From Pithys albifrons albifrons (taxonomy: Eukaryota; Chordata; Aves; Passeriformes; Thamnophilidae), in assembly GCF_047495875.1 (NCBI RefSeq), contig NC_092475.1:12800501-12864500 (forward strand): 64,000 nucleotides of DNA. The letters are read 5' to 3'. Below the pieces are notes generated by a model that ran no database searches, was not told the DNA's origin, and worked only from the letters and a program-made list of their open reading frames with translations. A program made the position numbers and the translations under genes. This document shows, one piece after another, positions 12,299 to 23,825 of this stretch (position 1 is the first letter of the stretch; the number at the start of each line of letters is the position of its first letter).

Positions 12299-12770
12299 GT
12301 TTGGGTTGGAAGGGACCTTAAAGTTCCAGACTCACTGCTATGGGCAGGGACACCTTCCACTCTCCCAGGTTGCTCCAAGCCTCATCCAGTCTGGCCTTGA
12401 ACACTTCCAGGGATGGAACACCCACAGCCTTTCTGGGCACCCTGTGCCAGGGTCTCACTACTCTCTGAGTAAAAAATTTCCTCCTAATATCTAATCAAAA
12501 CCTACAATATTTTAGTTTAAAACTATTACACCATGTCCAGTCACTCCCTCCCTGTGCAAAAATTCACTCTTCCTCTTTTTTATAAGCCCTCTTTAAGTGC
12601 TGGAAGTGACTCAGGTCTCCCTGGAACTTTCTCTTCTCCAACCTGTCTCCAGAGCAGAGGAGCTCCAGCACTTGGAGCATCTCCATGACTTCCTCTGGAC
12701 TTGTTCCAACAGGTCCGTGTGTTTCTTGTGCTTTTCACCCCCAACCCTCCAGGTGGGGTCTCGTAGAGAA
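12299..12770 (-). mobile_element. CR1 LINE fragment, older and diverged
   Basis: GGTTTGGGTTGGAAGGGACC at the 3' side, then CCAGGGATGGAACACCCACAG, and further to TCCAGGTGGGGTCTCGTAGAG. Many substitutions and small indels; no open ORF2 frame. Confidence 0.88.
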
Positions 12771-13734
12771 TTTAGAGGGGGAAAGTATTTTGAGAAGTAC
12801 TTGTGCCTGCAGGTGAATAGTGTGTGCCTTGGGCTGTGCTGCAGGTTGGCAGTGCTGAAAGAACAGAGGCTGTGGAGTGAATTAAAGTTACTATTTTTCT
12901 TCGTGTCAGTTGAGTAGCACGTGTGATTTCATGAATTACTGCAGTGAGTCAGGAGCTGCTTCAGAGCCAGGTTGTTAACCTGTACAGCTGTCAGCAAGGC
13001 GTGGGGATTGGAAGCATAATACATGGTCTTAAAAAGTGAATAGCTCTGAGCCATCTCCTCTGGCTCCTCTGACAGCTCCGTTCCTCGCTGCAATGTGCAC
13101 TTCTGTGCTTAGTTATTTGCTTTGCAGTTGAGAAAAGATAAATAGAGATCTCCAAACCTGTTCCCTCAGTGTGTGTGTACATCAGACACAGCATCACCCA
13201 GTGACTGTGTGTGCTGGCAGCTGCCACCTTCATTCCCTGAGGAACTGCCTTTATTCCATCCAGGGGTTCACTTTGGCTGTGCACCTGAGCTGTGCTGCCC
13301 ACAGTGGGTCCCTGCACGCTCCCTGGGCAAAGGGGGCAAAATTATATGGTGGGAAAACTTCCCCTGCTGCAGGTTTCTTTATTCCCAGCTGCTCCCTTTT
13401 CTCCTTGGCTGTTCCAGTGGCCACTGTAGCCCCTCTGGTTGCAGCCAGGGCTATGGAAATCAGCATCTCCATAAAAGACTCCCAGAGCAGAGCCTTGCTT
13501 GTAGCTGTTTCTGAAGCAGACAGGTATAAGCTCTATTTTTATCTCAGCCCTGAGGTTTTATCTTGCAGAAAACAATGTTCCTCCGTGCCTTTGACGCTGG
13601 CACTGTTCTGGCACAGAGCCTCCGTGGCTGCTTTCAGATCTTGGTGTGTTTTCTGCCTCTCTTAGTTTCCTGTGAATTGCGTGTTGCTGGTGGAGCAGCC
13701 AGTGCAGTTAATTCTCATTAGCACTTACTGTATT
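12771..13734. other. Unique intronic sequence, nothing recognised
   Basis: A 164-codon open frame at 13171-13665 overlaps others on both strands, has no recognisable domain and no splice context that would join it to TOX2. I treat it as chance. Confidence 0.45.
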
Positions 13735-14262
13735 GAATCATAGAATCATAGAATGGATTGGGTTGGAAAAGACCTCCAAGATCATCAAGTCCAACCCTTG
13801 GTCCAACTCCAGTTCCTTTACCAGATCATGGCACTCAGTGCCACGGCCAAGCTCAGTTGAAAAACCTCCAGGAATGGGGAATCCACCCCCTCTCTGGGCA
13901 GCCCATTCCAATGCCTGAGCACTCTCTCTGCAAAGAATTTTTCTCATCTCCAACTTCAATTTCCCTGGCAGAGCTTGAGCCCATTGTGCCCCCTTGTGCT
14001 ATTGCTGAGTGCCTGGGAGAAGAGATCAACCCCCACCTGGCCAGAACTTCCCTTCAGGCAGTTCCAGACAGTGCTGAGGTCACCTCTGAGCCTCCTCTTC
14101 TCCAGGCTGAACACCCCCAGCTCCCTCAGCCTCTCCCCACAGCACTTGTGCTCCAGTCCCTTCTCCAGCCTCGTTGCTCTTCTCTGGCCCTGCTCCAGCC
14201 CCTCAATCTCTTTCCTCAACTGGGGGGCCCAGAACTGAACACAACACTCAAGGTGTGGCCTC
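13735..14262 (-). mobile_element. CR1 LINE, 5'-truncated, young subfamily
   Basis: Tail GAATCATAGAATCATAGAAT, ORF2 C-terminus in antisense with 102 open codons (13956-14264) and one frame break near TTTTTCTCATCTCC. Truncated just after AAGGTGTGGCCTC, close to the truncation point of the copy at 33807. Confidence 0.97.
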
Positions 14263-15559
14263 ACACAGAGTACAGAGTACAGAGTCCAGGCTGTCTGAAC
14301 ACCAGGCCAGTGCCAGGAATGTGCTGCATCCCTGTACCCTCCTCCCTCCCCAACAGGTCACCAGGTGCCTTCAGCTCTCCAGCTCCTTCAGCTGCTGATG
14401 GGCGAAGGACCAGCTTAGCAAGGACCTGGTGTTTATTTTTTTTTTGCAGATAAACTCCTCGAACTCCTGTGATAAACAACTCAGGATGTGCTTATTGTTT
14501 GGTTTCGAAAAGGAAGTGATGTACATGCCTGAGCCTTGCAGCAACATTGCTGCAAAATAAACAGCGTTGAGCTGGTCAGAGATGGGCTGGGGATGTCCTG
14601 GGTGGGACTAGGGGGTGCTGCTCACCTCCCAGCAGCCTGTTTTCCTTAGCCATGCCCAGACTTGGAGAGAAATCAGGAAGGGTTTGGTTTCACCAGAGCT
14701 GCAGCTCCGTTGAAGAAGAGGAGGATGGAGATCTCCTGAGCACTCAGTGCACCAAGGCTGCTCAAAGCACCAGCAGCACCTCTCCCCAGCAGCGTTACAT
14801 CAGGCTAAAAGCTAAACACAGTCATCTGAACACAGTCAGAAAGTATCAGATCACAATCTGCCCTCAGGGGCAAAACCTGCTCAGCTGAAACCCCCAGCAC
14901 CTCCTCCATGCTCAGCAGAGGTGTAAGTGAGAGCAACTTTGGCCTTTAAATTAATCGTCCTTTCTCTGAGCATCTCCTCACTGCAGCTGGGTGGGGGAGA
15001 GCCTGGATGGAGGATGAGCTGGGCTGGGCTGCTTTCTCTTCTTTCCAAAGTTGTCCATGAAAGGGTTAAGCAGAATTTTGATCTCTGCAATATTTTCATG
15101 CTTATACATTCTCATTTCCATGACAAAGATGGTAGGAAGAGCAGAATAAGGTACAGAATTTGCAGAGCAATTTTAAGACCGTAATGAGAACAGAAAATAG
15201 TAGGGGGAGAAGAATTGTAATTAGAATATGAAATGGGAAAAAAAATTAATCTATTTCCATGTCAGTCTTAAGACTAAATTCTGCTGCTCCCTGTAGCTTT
15301 CAGTGGATGGATTTTTTTTGTGTGTGTACATGAAGAGCTTGGACTCCTTTGCAGGCTCTGAAAGATCCAGGTAAATGAGTTTAAATCCTCATTCCCCCCC
15401 AAATGATGTAATAACAATAATTTTGTGTGCAGTCTCTTAGATAAATGAATGCTGTCACTTGAACAGTGGTGGCAGTTGAGATCTCTTTAGTCTCCAGCCC
15501 AGGAGAATGAAAGGGGATGCTGGAGGTGCTCCTGGGGTGGGGGCTTGTGCAGCTGCCTG
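14263..15559. other. Unique intronic sequence
   Basis: Begins with a short tandem of GAGTACA units (14267-14283). No gene recognised. 15100-15450 is AT-rich and repeat-free. Confidence 0.45.
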
Positions 15560-15890
15560 GGTGACCACCACATAATCACATATCACAGAAGCACCCAAAC
15601 CACAAATACTGCCAGTTGGGAGAGACATCTCTGTGTCCCAAGCTCCCAAGCAAAGCCAAACCCAGACAGGGCTGTGCAGCACCTGGTCCAGCTGAGCTCT
15701 CAGTATCTCCTGGGATGGACATCCCACAACTTTGTAGTTTAATATTTGACCACCCATGTGCTGGGAAATGTTTTTCCTGATGTCCAGTGAGATTATATCT
15801 ACCCACAGAGCTTCCAGCAGCTCACAGGTCAGGCTTTGAATTTACTCTTCACCCCTAATTTGTCCAGATGCTATTCTGGATCCTTCTAGG
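15560..15890 (-). mobile_element. Probable old CR1 fragment
   Basis: CAGTTGGGAGAGACATCTCTG, then TTTGACCACCCATGTGCTGGG and TTTTTCCTGATGTCCAGTG, which resemble decayed 3' UTR and ORF2-end text of an older CR1. No tail seen. Confidence 0.5.
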
Positions 15891-16329
15891 CAACAGCATC
15901 CTGCAGCAAGAGGCTTTGTTGTTGGGCCCAGGGGGAAGAGCTTCTCTATGAGGTGTTTCATTCAACTTGCTAATGATTTCAGTGTCTTCCTCCTTGGTTT
16001 TAGGCTGTGAAAAGCAGAGAAGAGCCATTCCCTGTTCTCATCTCATGACTTCATGTACATCTCTGAGTCCTTCCATCACCCTTCTATCCCCCTCTTTTCC
16101 TCATCCATGTATGCCATGCCACACCATGGATTCCCCCTGTCTTTCCCCTCTCTCCTTCTAACTGTACAGATGGTAAAATAATACTTGCTCTTTTATTCTT
16201 TGCTCTTTTCCTAATTGCTCCTGAAACTTGAATGGCAGTTTTGGCAGCTGATGGTGACTGAGCAAAAGTTGGAAGTGAGCTCTCCAGAACAGTTTTTCTT
16301 CTGGACAGTAGCAGCTATTTTAAGGCCCA

Positions 16330-16580
16330 TTGTCATGCCTGTATAGTTGGGGTTGCTTTTCTCCAGTGCATTACTTTGCATTTATTGACATTAAATTTAA
16401 TCTTCCATTTCCTCAGTGCCACTTAGTGCTGCAAGAGTCCTAATGCAAAGCTATTCAAAGTCACTTTTAGTTTGGCTAGCCTGAATAATTTTTGTCTCAT
16501 TAATTAATAAACTGAATCCTTCTAGATCAGTTATATTATGAACTGGATAGAATTTAGTGCAGTTGGATCATGGTGCACTT
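16330..16580 (-). mobile_element. Ancient CR1-like relic
   Basis: GCATTTATTGACATTAAATTTAATCTTCCATTT resembles the antisense of an upstream CR1 ORF2 block ('...ttcatctgccattt...'). Very diverged. Confidence 0.45.
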
Positions 16581-16935
16581 GCTAAAACCTACTGGGTATC
16601 TTTTCACTGGCTCTGAGCAAGAGAACCTCCCCCTGGGTCCTGTGAAAAACTGGGGGTTGGGTTTTAGAGCTGTTTTTTGAGGGACTTTGAGAGATGTCCA
16701 GCCAAGGGATCACTTCACCTTTTCTGTGTGCTTGTTGACCCTACACCAAACACTGAAGTGGACTGTGAGGCACAACATCCCTCATCTGGGATCCCTCCAT
16801 GCTGCCTTGGTGGTGTGTTGGAGCTCCAGATGGTTTCACACAGAGGGAGTTGGACATGCTGGTCTGGCACCTTCTCCTTCCCACTGCTGTTTGTTTGGGA
16901 GCAGAGGCAGAAGGTTGTGCACTGCAGTTAGAATC

Positions 16936-17410
16936 TTTGACTCATTAAGTTTGGAAAAGGCCTCTAAGATCATCAAGTCCAACTATTAACCCAGCACTGC
17001 CAAAGCCACCATGAAACCGTGTCCCCAAGTGCCACATCTACACAGCTTTTAAATCCCTTCTGGGATGGGGACTGCACCACTACCCTGGGCAGCCCCTTCC
17101 AAAGCCTGACCCTCCTTTCAGTGAAGAATTTTTCCCAAGTATCCAATCTAAACCTCCCGTGGAGCAACTTGAGGCCATTCCTTCTCCTCCTGTCCCTGTT
17201 CCCTGGAGCAGAGCCTGCCTTACCTCTGGCTCCCCCCTCCTGGCAGGGATTGCAGAGCCAGAAGGTCCCCCCTGAGCCTCCTTTTCTCCAGGCTGAGCCC
17301 CCTCAGCTCCCTCAGCCGCTCCAGCCCCTTCCCAGCTCCATTCCCTGCCCTGGACACTCTCCAGCCTCTCAATGTCTTTCTTGCCATGAGTGGCCCAAGG
17401 TTCCCTCACA
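16936..17410 (-). mobile_element. CR1 LINE fragment, older subfamily
   Basis: GACTCATTAAGTTTGGAAAAGG, then CATGAAACCGTGTCCCCAAG and CAGCTTTTAAATCCCTTCTG, ending in ORF2 text CACTCTCCAGCCTCTCAATG. ORF2 is frameshifted. Confidence 0.92.
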
Positions 17411-17750
17411 TTGTTTTAGAGCAAGTGGGTGAATGTCACTTGGCCATGGGGATTCCTTAGGATTTTCTTGGTTTGTTTTATATGTTTTCCTATTTGCCAG
17501 CCCAAGGTGAGAGCTGGTCAGGTGGGTCTTTCCAAGGGAGGTGCTCCAGTTTGGGCAGGACTGACTACTCATTCCATCAGTGTCCACACTCATCATTCCT
17601 ATCTTTCCCACCTGATTTTAGTTTCTTGACAGCCTCTGCCATACCTTGTTCAGCCCTTGGCACCACCAGCTCTACCAGTTTCCTGCTCCTGGTGCATTTG
17701 AGAAATAACTGTTATTAGGCTCTTACCCTACTTGTAGGTTGTTCTTAAAA
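17411..17750. other. Unique intronic sequence, nothing recognised
   Basis: Short stretch between two CR1 fragments with no recognisable element. Confidence 0.4.
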
Positions 17751-17825
17751 TCACAGAATCACAGACTATTCTCAGTTGGAAGGGACCCACAAGGATCATC
17801 GAGTCCAACTCTTTAAGTCAATGGC
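17751..17825 (-). mobile_element. CR1-like 3' end, short fragment
   Basis: AATCACAGAATCACAGACTA tail, then CAGTTGGAAGGGACCCACAA and GATCATCGAGTCCAACTC. Only the terminal ~75 bp remain. Confidence 0.8.
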
Positions 17826-18696
17826 AAATAAACAAATCAACCAAAGAAACCTCTTTTTACTATAAGGTTTTCAGCCTTAAGGCTTCAGCTATTTCTGGGA
17901 TAATACATGGGAATATTGTCTGTGTGCAGAAAACCCAGCCCCTTAAACCCTGGTGGCCCTTGTGGATGCCAAGCTTGTGTTCTGCCGCTGACACCTGCTG
18001 TGGGGTCGTGCTCCCTGGTAATGGCATTTGTCCTGAAGCAAATCCCAGTGCGTGGCCAGCGTGGCTGGGCTGGAGATGCCGAGTTTCCCTCACAGGGAGG
18101 TCCTGGGAGGAGCCGTAAATCCAGCGCTGAACTCCTGACCCTTTTTGACAGGATCAACCGAGGGGCCATCCAAGCATTTCAGCAGACAAATAAATAATGC
18201 TAAGTAGATCACTTCAGGCCAGAGGTTGTGTAAAGACCTTAATGGGGAAACTGCAGTTAAAGAGATTAAGCCAACCCCAGCCATGTATTCCCTGAAGAGG
18301 CGTGATGGTAAATTACTCCTGTAGGAAATCGCGGCGGCGGCTCAGCCGGCACTGCTGAACCAAGGATTTCACATCCCAGGCACCAGGCAGAGGTTGTGCT
18401 GGTAAAGAGGATCCTTGCCAGAGCCACGATCCTTGGCTTTGGAACTGGGTGCCCAGCACAGCCACAAGGGCTGAGCCTGGAGGGCAAGAACAGGATGTGG
18501 GGCTGGAAGTACCGTGGCCAAAATGCAGCTGGAGCAGAATGTGGTTCTGCCACTCAAATAATGCTGATAAAAATGGATTGTGGACAAAACTACTTCTGTA
18601 ACACTTCCTAAAGAAGAGGTATATTTCCCAATGCTGGGCAGGGTGCCATCAGAGTCAGCTGACTGAACCCCAGCAACACATGGGCTGCAATTATTT
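17826..18696. other. Unique intronic sequence, nothing recognised
   Basis: Includes a small GC-rich patch around 18328-18350 (GCGGCGGCGGCTCAGCCGGC), too small to be a CpG island. Confidence 0.4.

Positions 18697-18755
<59 letters not shown>
18697..18755. repeat. (ATC)n microsatellite, about 19-20 pure units
   Basis: Uninterrupted ATC units over 59 bp. The minus-strand open frame through it encodes a methionine run and is not a gene. Confidence 0.98.
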
Positions 18756-20527
18756 TAAATTAGTATTAAATATGCCATTGTCTGTATTATACAAGTTTTC
18801 TTGTGTCCTAACTCTTTTTTGACTAAAAACCTGAAGGAATTTCTTGCATGGCATTATTGTGGGTCACTCTGTGCCTTGATGGTTGTGGTGGTTGAGGTGC
18901 AGCTCTCTGGGCTCCAAAACCAGCTGCATTCCAAGCATCTCTGGTGAACTGTGGTATCCCCAGGGCACCCAGTTTGATAATGAGGATGTCATGAGAGGGA
19001 CCCTGCTGTCCATCTCCTGTGTCCTGGTCTAAGATGCTTTCTGTCTTTTGGAGATAAATTTCTACTCTGGAATCCACCCAAGACTCCTCCCAGGCATCTC
19101 CTGAAGTCTTTCACATCTCCTCTTGGGAGCCGAGACTCCTCCAAGGAACCTCCCCAGGATGTTTTTGCAATTCTTGTTATTCTGGGATCCACTTGAGACT
19201 CTTCTCAGCATCTCCCAGAGTCTTTTCATCTCATTTAGGCCCTTGATATCCCAGGTAGCACTCCCAGACTCCTTCAAGGAAGGCACCCAAGATGATTTTT
19301 CTTCTCATCCTGGCACAAGGAGGTCAAACTGAGAGCTTAAAGCTTAAAGCTCTGAGCAGTTGGAATCACTGGAAGCATCCAATTGGTTCTTAACTGGTCA
19401 TGACTTTTAGTTACTGCTGAATTTGTATTACCAGGCCACTTTTTCAAGCTCCAGATCCTCAGTGGACTTGCAATTAAGGTGCTCTGCTTTAGTGTTGCCA
19501 ACGAGTCTCAAAATTTAGGTAAGACCCCTTAAAAAAAAAAAAAGGCAACGAACCAAAACCCCAAACTTACCACAGAGAAATTAAAACAAAATTAAATAAA
19601 AAGTTTGGAAGGTTTTTGAGATCTTACAGGTATCACGGAAGCCATTCTGGCAAGAGTTCTGCCAACATTTTTCTTACAGAGTTGAGGTTTTCATCTCAGC
19701 TCGTGGCTCTCAGGAAATAAAAGGATGTGATGAGATTCATAATAAATTGTACAAGCTGGCAGTGCCACCCATGAAAAAGTAACACCTTGTCGGAATCTTG
19801 GCAGGAGGTTTGTGTTTCTTTCCACTGGGCCCTTCCCAGTTAGCAAACATTTGTTCTCCATGTTTGCACAGAGCCAGAGATCCCACAGCTGCTTTGGGGT
19901 CTCTCCCAACTTGCTGCCTGCATTTATTTTTCTTATTCATTTCCATCTTGCTAACACGGGGCCCATGTGACCTCTGGGCACATTTACAGGTTTGAAAATA
20001 ATGTTGTAGGTCAAAAATAACAAACCAAAGGGAGTCTAGAAAAGCAGTAAAAATCTAAAAAGTGCTTGGTGCAACAACATCTGAATCGAGCTCCCTGTAT
20101 GGGCTGAGCTCTGCAATGCCACATAGAGCTCCTCTGGAAGAGCTGTAGTAAAAGAATTATATTTTAAAGTAAATTTTCTGTGAAAATCTGATTTTCAGAG
20201 GGTGTTTTCTCATGGAATAGAACTGCCCTTTCATCCTTTTCTTGGACCCAAAATACACAGTAACAGGGCCCTTGGAGAGGTGCAGCTGTGGAGGCACAGC
20301 TTGGTGTCTGTCACCCTGATGTCCTTGGGACTCCCTTTCTGAATGGGTTGGCAGCATCCATGTGCTTATCCATCGGTGCCAGGCAGAGTCACCTCCTATG
20401 GCACGAGACTGAGTGCTGCCTGTTCTTTGGGTTGGAGTTTGTCTCCTGCAGTGAAAGGCATTTTGATGGTGTTCATTTGACTTTGTTGCCAGAGTTCATA
20501 GGAATTTGGGTACTTTCCTTGGAGGGT
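18756..20527. other. Unique intronic sequence
   Basis: No gene or interspersed repeat recognised. 19060-19270 has loosely repeated CTCCCAGGCATCTC / CTCAGCATCTCCCAG phrasing that could be a decayed repeat. An A-run lies at 19531-19543. Confidence 0.4.
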
Positions 20528-20730
20528 CCCTTTCTCTTCTTATTTCCCTTTCCCTTTGCTCTTCCCTTTCCCCCTTCCCTTTCTCTTTTCCCCTTTCCCT
20601 GCCACTTTTCCCTTCCTCTTCCCCTTCCCCTTTTCCGGTTTCCTTCCCTTTCCTTTCCCCTTTCTGCTCTTGCCTTTCCCCTCTCCCTTCTCCATTTCCC
20701 TTTCCTCTTTCCCCCTTTTATCCTTCCCTT
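20528..20730 (+). repeat. Long pyrimidine-rich tract (CCCTTT-type)
   Basis: About 200 bp almost wholly C and T on this strand, made of irregular TTCCC and CCCTTT units. It leads without a break into the 15-bp minisatellite. Confidence 0.93.
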
Positions 20731-21080
20731 CCCAAACCTCCCCTTCCCAAACCTCCCCTTCCCAAACCTCCCCTTTCCAAACCTCCCCTTCCCAAACCTC
20801 CCCTTCCCAAACCTTCCCTTCCCAAACCTCCCCTTCCCAGACCTTCCCTTCCCAAACCTCCCCTTCCCAAACCTCCCCTTCCCAAACCTCCCCTTCCCAA
20901 ACCTTCCCTTCCCAAACCTCCCCTTCCCAAACCTTCCCTTCCCAAACCTCCCCTTCCCAAACCTTCCCTTCCCAAACCTCCCCTTCCCAAACCTCCCCTT
21001 CCCAAACCTCCCCTTCCCAAACCTTCCCTTCCCAAACCTCCCCTTCCCAAACCTTCACTCCCCTTCCCAAACCTTCCCTT
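20731..21080 (+). repeat. 15-bp minisatellite, about 23 units, G-quadruplex-prone complement
   Basis: Unit CCCAAACCTCCCCTT (type P) or CCCAAACCTTCCCTT (type S), in exact 15-bp register from 20731 to 21060, then a 5-bp shift and one last unit. The order of variants is non-random: PPPSPS recurs, once with an extra PS. The minus strand reads GGGAAGGGGAGGTTTGGG..., which satisfies the four-G-run quadruplex rule repeatedly. Long open frames here, such as (KPPLP)n, are artefacts of the period being divisible by three. Confidence 0.98.
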
Positions 21081-22024
21081 CCCTCCTCAGCTTTGTGCTC
21101 ATCTCATGCAGCAGAGAGTGAGAATCAGCCACAGCCACTGATTTGTTTAATAGGCTGCTTCTATTAGCCAAAGAATAATAGAATTAAGTAATTACAACTG
21201 AGCAAAAGGATGATTAAGATGACTGCAGAAAATTCCTTTCAAATTAGGACTTGAAAATGATACCTGCCACTTCACATGAGCAGACAGTTGAGTGCATGCT
21301 GAATCAATTTTGGGGTGCAGAGGATGATGAATGGCTGCACCAGGTCTGGAACAGGAGTTAGACCAAAGGAGAAAGGGAGGAAGAGTTTAGAACCAAAGGA
21401 AATATTAAAATGTCTGTTTCTGCCGTAAATCTACCCAGAATGATGGGGTTGATTGCTTTGAAGTGCATTCTGTAGCAAAACAATAATGAGAAGAGGGAGA
21501 GCACATTCCTTATCTGCTCTACCTGGCTGGTGTATAACTGGCAAACATCTAATTGAAAAAAATACACTGATGGGAGAATTTCTAATAAATTTGTTTGCAC
21601 CCTCATAGCCTGGAGGAGAGGGGGGAAAATCCAATCAGCAGTAGGGAAGTTCCAAAGTTTCCATTGCATTTCAAGTCTTGATTTTCAGGCTCACTGCTCA
21701 GCCTGGCAATCAGAGGAACAGTAATTTTGTAGGCAGGATTCATTATGGTTGTTATAAAGGCATCAAGGGCAGAAGGAAGTGTGGAACGGAGGTAGGGGAA
21801 TAGTAGAAGCCATAAAAAGCATTACATTCTGACAAACAGAAGGATACAGAGAAAGGAAAGTGTTTGTCCTGCCCCGGACCTCCCCTGTGAAGGATATTTT
21901 TTGTTTGCTGAATGTAACTTTCCAGGTGACTTTTGCTTTCTGGAGAAAAAGGTTGTAGTCAGGTGGGAGTCGATGTCTTCTCATGAGGAACAAGTGACAG
22001 GAAAGAGGAAATGGATTCAAGTTG
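21081..22024. other. Unique intronic sequence, nothing recognised
   Basis: Moderately AT-rich; no repeat or exon recognised. Confidence 0.4.
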
Positions 22025-22255
22025 CGTCAGGGGAGGTTTGGGTTGGACATTACGCAGAGTTCCTTCACTGGAAGGGTGGTCAGGCTGCTCAGGACAGTGG
22101 TGGAGTCACCATCCCTGGGGGGATTTAAAAGATGTGTGCATGTTACACTTGGGGGCATAGTTTAGTGGTGGCCCTGGCAGTGCTGGGTTAATGGTTGGGC
22201 TTGATGGTCTTAGAGGGCTTTCCCAACCTAAATAATTCAATGATTCTGTGATTCT
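22025..22255 (+). mobile_element. CR1 3'-end fragment, older subfamily
   Basis: GGTGGTCAGGCTGCTCAGGA, then GTGGAGTCACCATCCCTGGG and GATGGTCTTAGAGGGCTTTC, with the tail AATGATTCTGTGATTCTC. Confidence 0.88.
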
Positions 22256-23254
22256 CTCTCCACCAGCCTGTGCCAATCCTTCTTCCAATTCAACCACCTC
22301 TGCTGGGCTTGGTGGGGTTGTCAGAGGGTATTGAGGCTGTAGAGCTGGTTGAGTTTCTGTGCCTAGAAGTGCAGCAGCTCCAGCTGGAACTGCAGTAGCA
22401 GGAACTGGCTGTGCCAGTGATCATTTAACAGGTGGAGGGAAATTCAGACACCTGGCTGCCTTCTGGGGGAGCTGCTTGTCCCAGTGAGCCCACAGAGATG
22501 CCAATGCTCGCTGCATCCCACAGCTCCTGCTTCACTGATGGATTGAACAGAATCCAGCATTTGTCCAGGGATCCCCTTCCACCCTGCTGCAGCTGCTTCT
22601 GGCATTAGTTAATGAGTGTCACAATACCTGCTCCAATTTCACAGCTTTTAATTGCTTTGCTCTGCTATCCCAAAGGATAGTTTGGCAATTAGAGGGTGTC
22701 TGAGGCCGAGCAGAGCAGTGTTACCCCCAGCTGGCTTTACTAACTCTGCTGACTTTAAGAGCTAATCCTGTAGCACTCAGAGAAATGGAAGTGTAATTAA
22801 TTATCTAGGCTGAAAATCTTCACCTGGTTTTATTTAGATTTCGTTTTTATTGCTCTTAATACGGCCAATTTCTGTTAAGGCATAACTGGTATCAGCTTCG
22901 TATCAGTGAGTGAGAGCAGATGCAAGGGGTGAAACAATCTCCAATTCATCATCCTGCTCTTAAGGGCAAGAGGGTTGGCTCTTCCCTGTGCTAAGTACAA
23001 GGTGTCACTCACAGCTGGTACCTCCATCCTCGTCTCGGGAGTGTTTTATGGCATGGCCCGTTTTATTGCCGTAATTAATTGGAGAACTTCGCCTTGAGGA
23101 CTGCCCCAGCCATACTTCGAGCCACAGACAATCCTGGAGGGCTTTTTTCCTGCCTTTGGAACTGGAGCAAGTGAACAGCTAGTGCTGTAGCTAATTAATG
23201 GGAAGAGTTGTCGTTCTCCATGGGGGTTTTGTAGCCCAGTAAGTGGATTAGGGC
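22256..23254. other. Unique intronic block, candidate conserved non-coding element
   Basis: 22620-22960 is repeat-free, with homeodomain-type cores (GTGTAATTAATTATC) and balanced base composition, the texture typical of deeply conserved enhancers near developmental regulators. This is a judgement from texture alone. Confidence 0.35.
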
Positions 23255-23328
23255 GGTCCCGTGGTGTTATGGTGAGCACTCCGGACTCTGATCACAAAGT
23301 CGTGAGTTCGAGTCTCAGTGGAGACTGT
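23255..23328 (+). pseudogene. tRNA-Gln(CTG)-like relic
   Basis: GGTCCCGTGGTGTTATGGTG-AGCACTCCGGACTCTGATCA follows the vertebrate tRNA-Gln pattern, including an A box and the CTCTGA anticodon loop with CTG. The B box GAGTTCGAGTC is at 23304-23314. The 3' half of the anticodon stem (CACAA) no longer pairs and the acceptor 3' strand has an insertion, so it is not a functional tRNA. It may be a solitary pseudogene or the head of a tRNA-derived SINE. Confidence 0.65.
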
Positions 23329-23773
23329 ACCAGGCAGTTAAAGCCTCCCTGCCATCCCATCCCATCAGATCTGGGATGCTGAGAGAAAACCAAATTTAAC
23401 AGAATATAGCCTAAAATTCTCTACTGAAGTAGATCAAATGCACCAGCATAAGTAAACTGTCAGTGGTTTCTATGGCAGAAGTTGAAAATAAAGTATGTGT
23501 TAAAAGCCAGTTTTTCACTGTCAAAGACAACATTCAGGTTTCTGGGTAAGTTTACTGGGTATTTCTCAAATAAATTCATTTATATAGAATCCAGTATCAA
23601 ATTGGATCATAGCTTGTCCTACCTGAAACTGAAACCTATGACTGGCCAATGATTTAACTTAATTTGTGAGAACATTTTTTTATTAGTTAAACTGCATGTA
23701 CTTTGTATTGACTCTCAGGAGTTAGACAAAACTCACTGTAACACTTTAAAAGAGGGAAAGCTAGTGATAGATC

Positions 23774-23825
23774 AGATCTCGGATGCTCAGCAGGGTCAGC
23801 CCCGGTTAGTACCAGGTGCTGTGAC
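23774..23825 (+). pseudogene. 5S rRNA-like fragment with internal deletion
   Basis: CAGATCTCGGATGCTCAGCA-GGGTCAGCCCCGGTTAGTAC matches the middle of vertebrate 5S rRNA with a few substitutions. Then about 26 bases are missing (the TTGGATGGGAGACC part) and CAGGTGCTGTGAC resumes near the 5S 3' end. The 5S 5' third is absent. This is a pseudogene or a 5S-derived SINE head. Confidence 0.75.

Noticed and set aside
13171..13665. 164-codon open frame as an unknown gene
   Set aside because: Overlaps another frame on the same strand and one on the other; no domain, composition bias or splice evidence.
18369..18854. Open frame with a run of methionines
   Set aside because: Translation of the (ATC)n microsatellite.
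20288..21167. Proline-rich and related open frames of up to 277 codons on both strands
   Set aside because: They exist because the 15-bp unit is divisible by three and contains no stop codon in most frames.
23255..23328. Functional tRNA-Gln gene
   Set aside because: The anticodon stem and acceptor pairing are broken.
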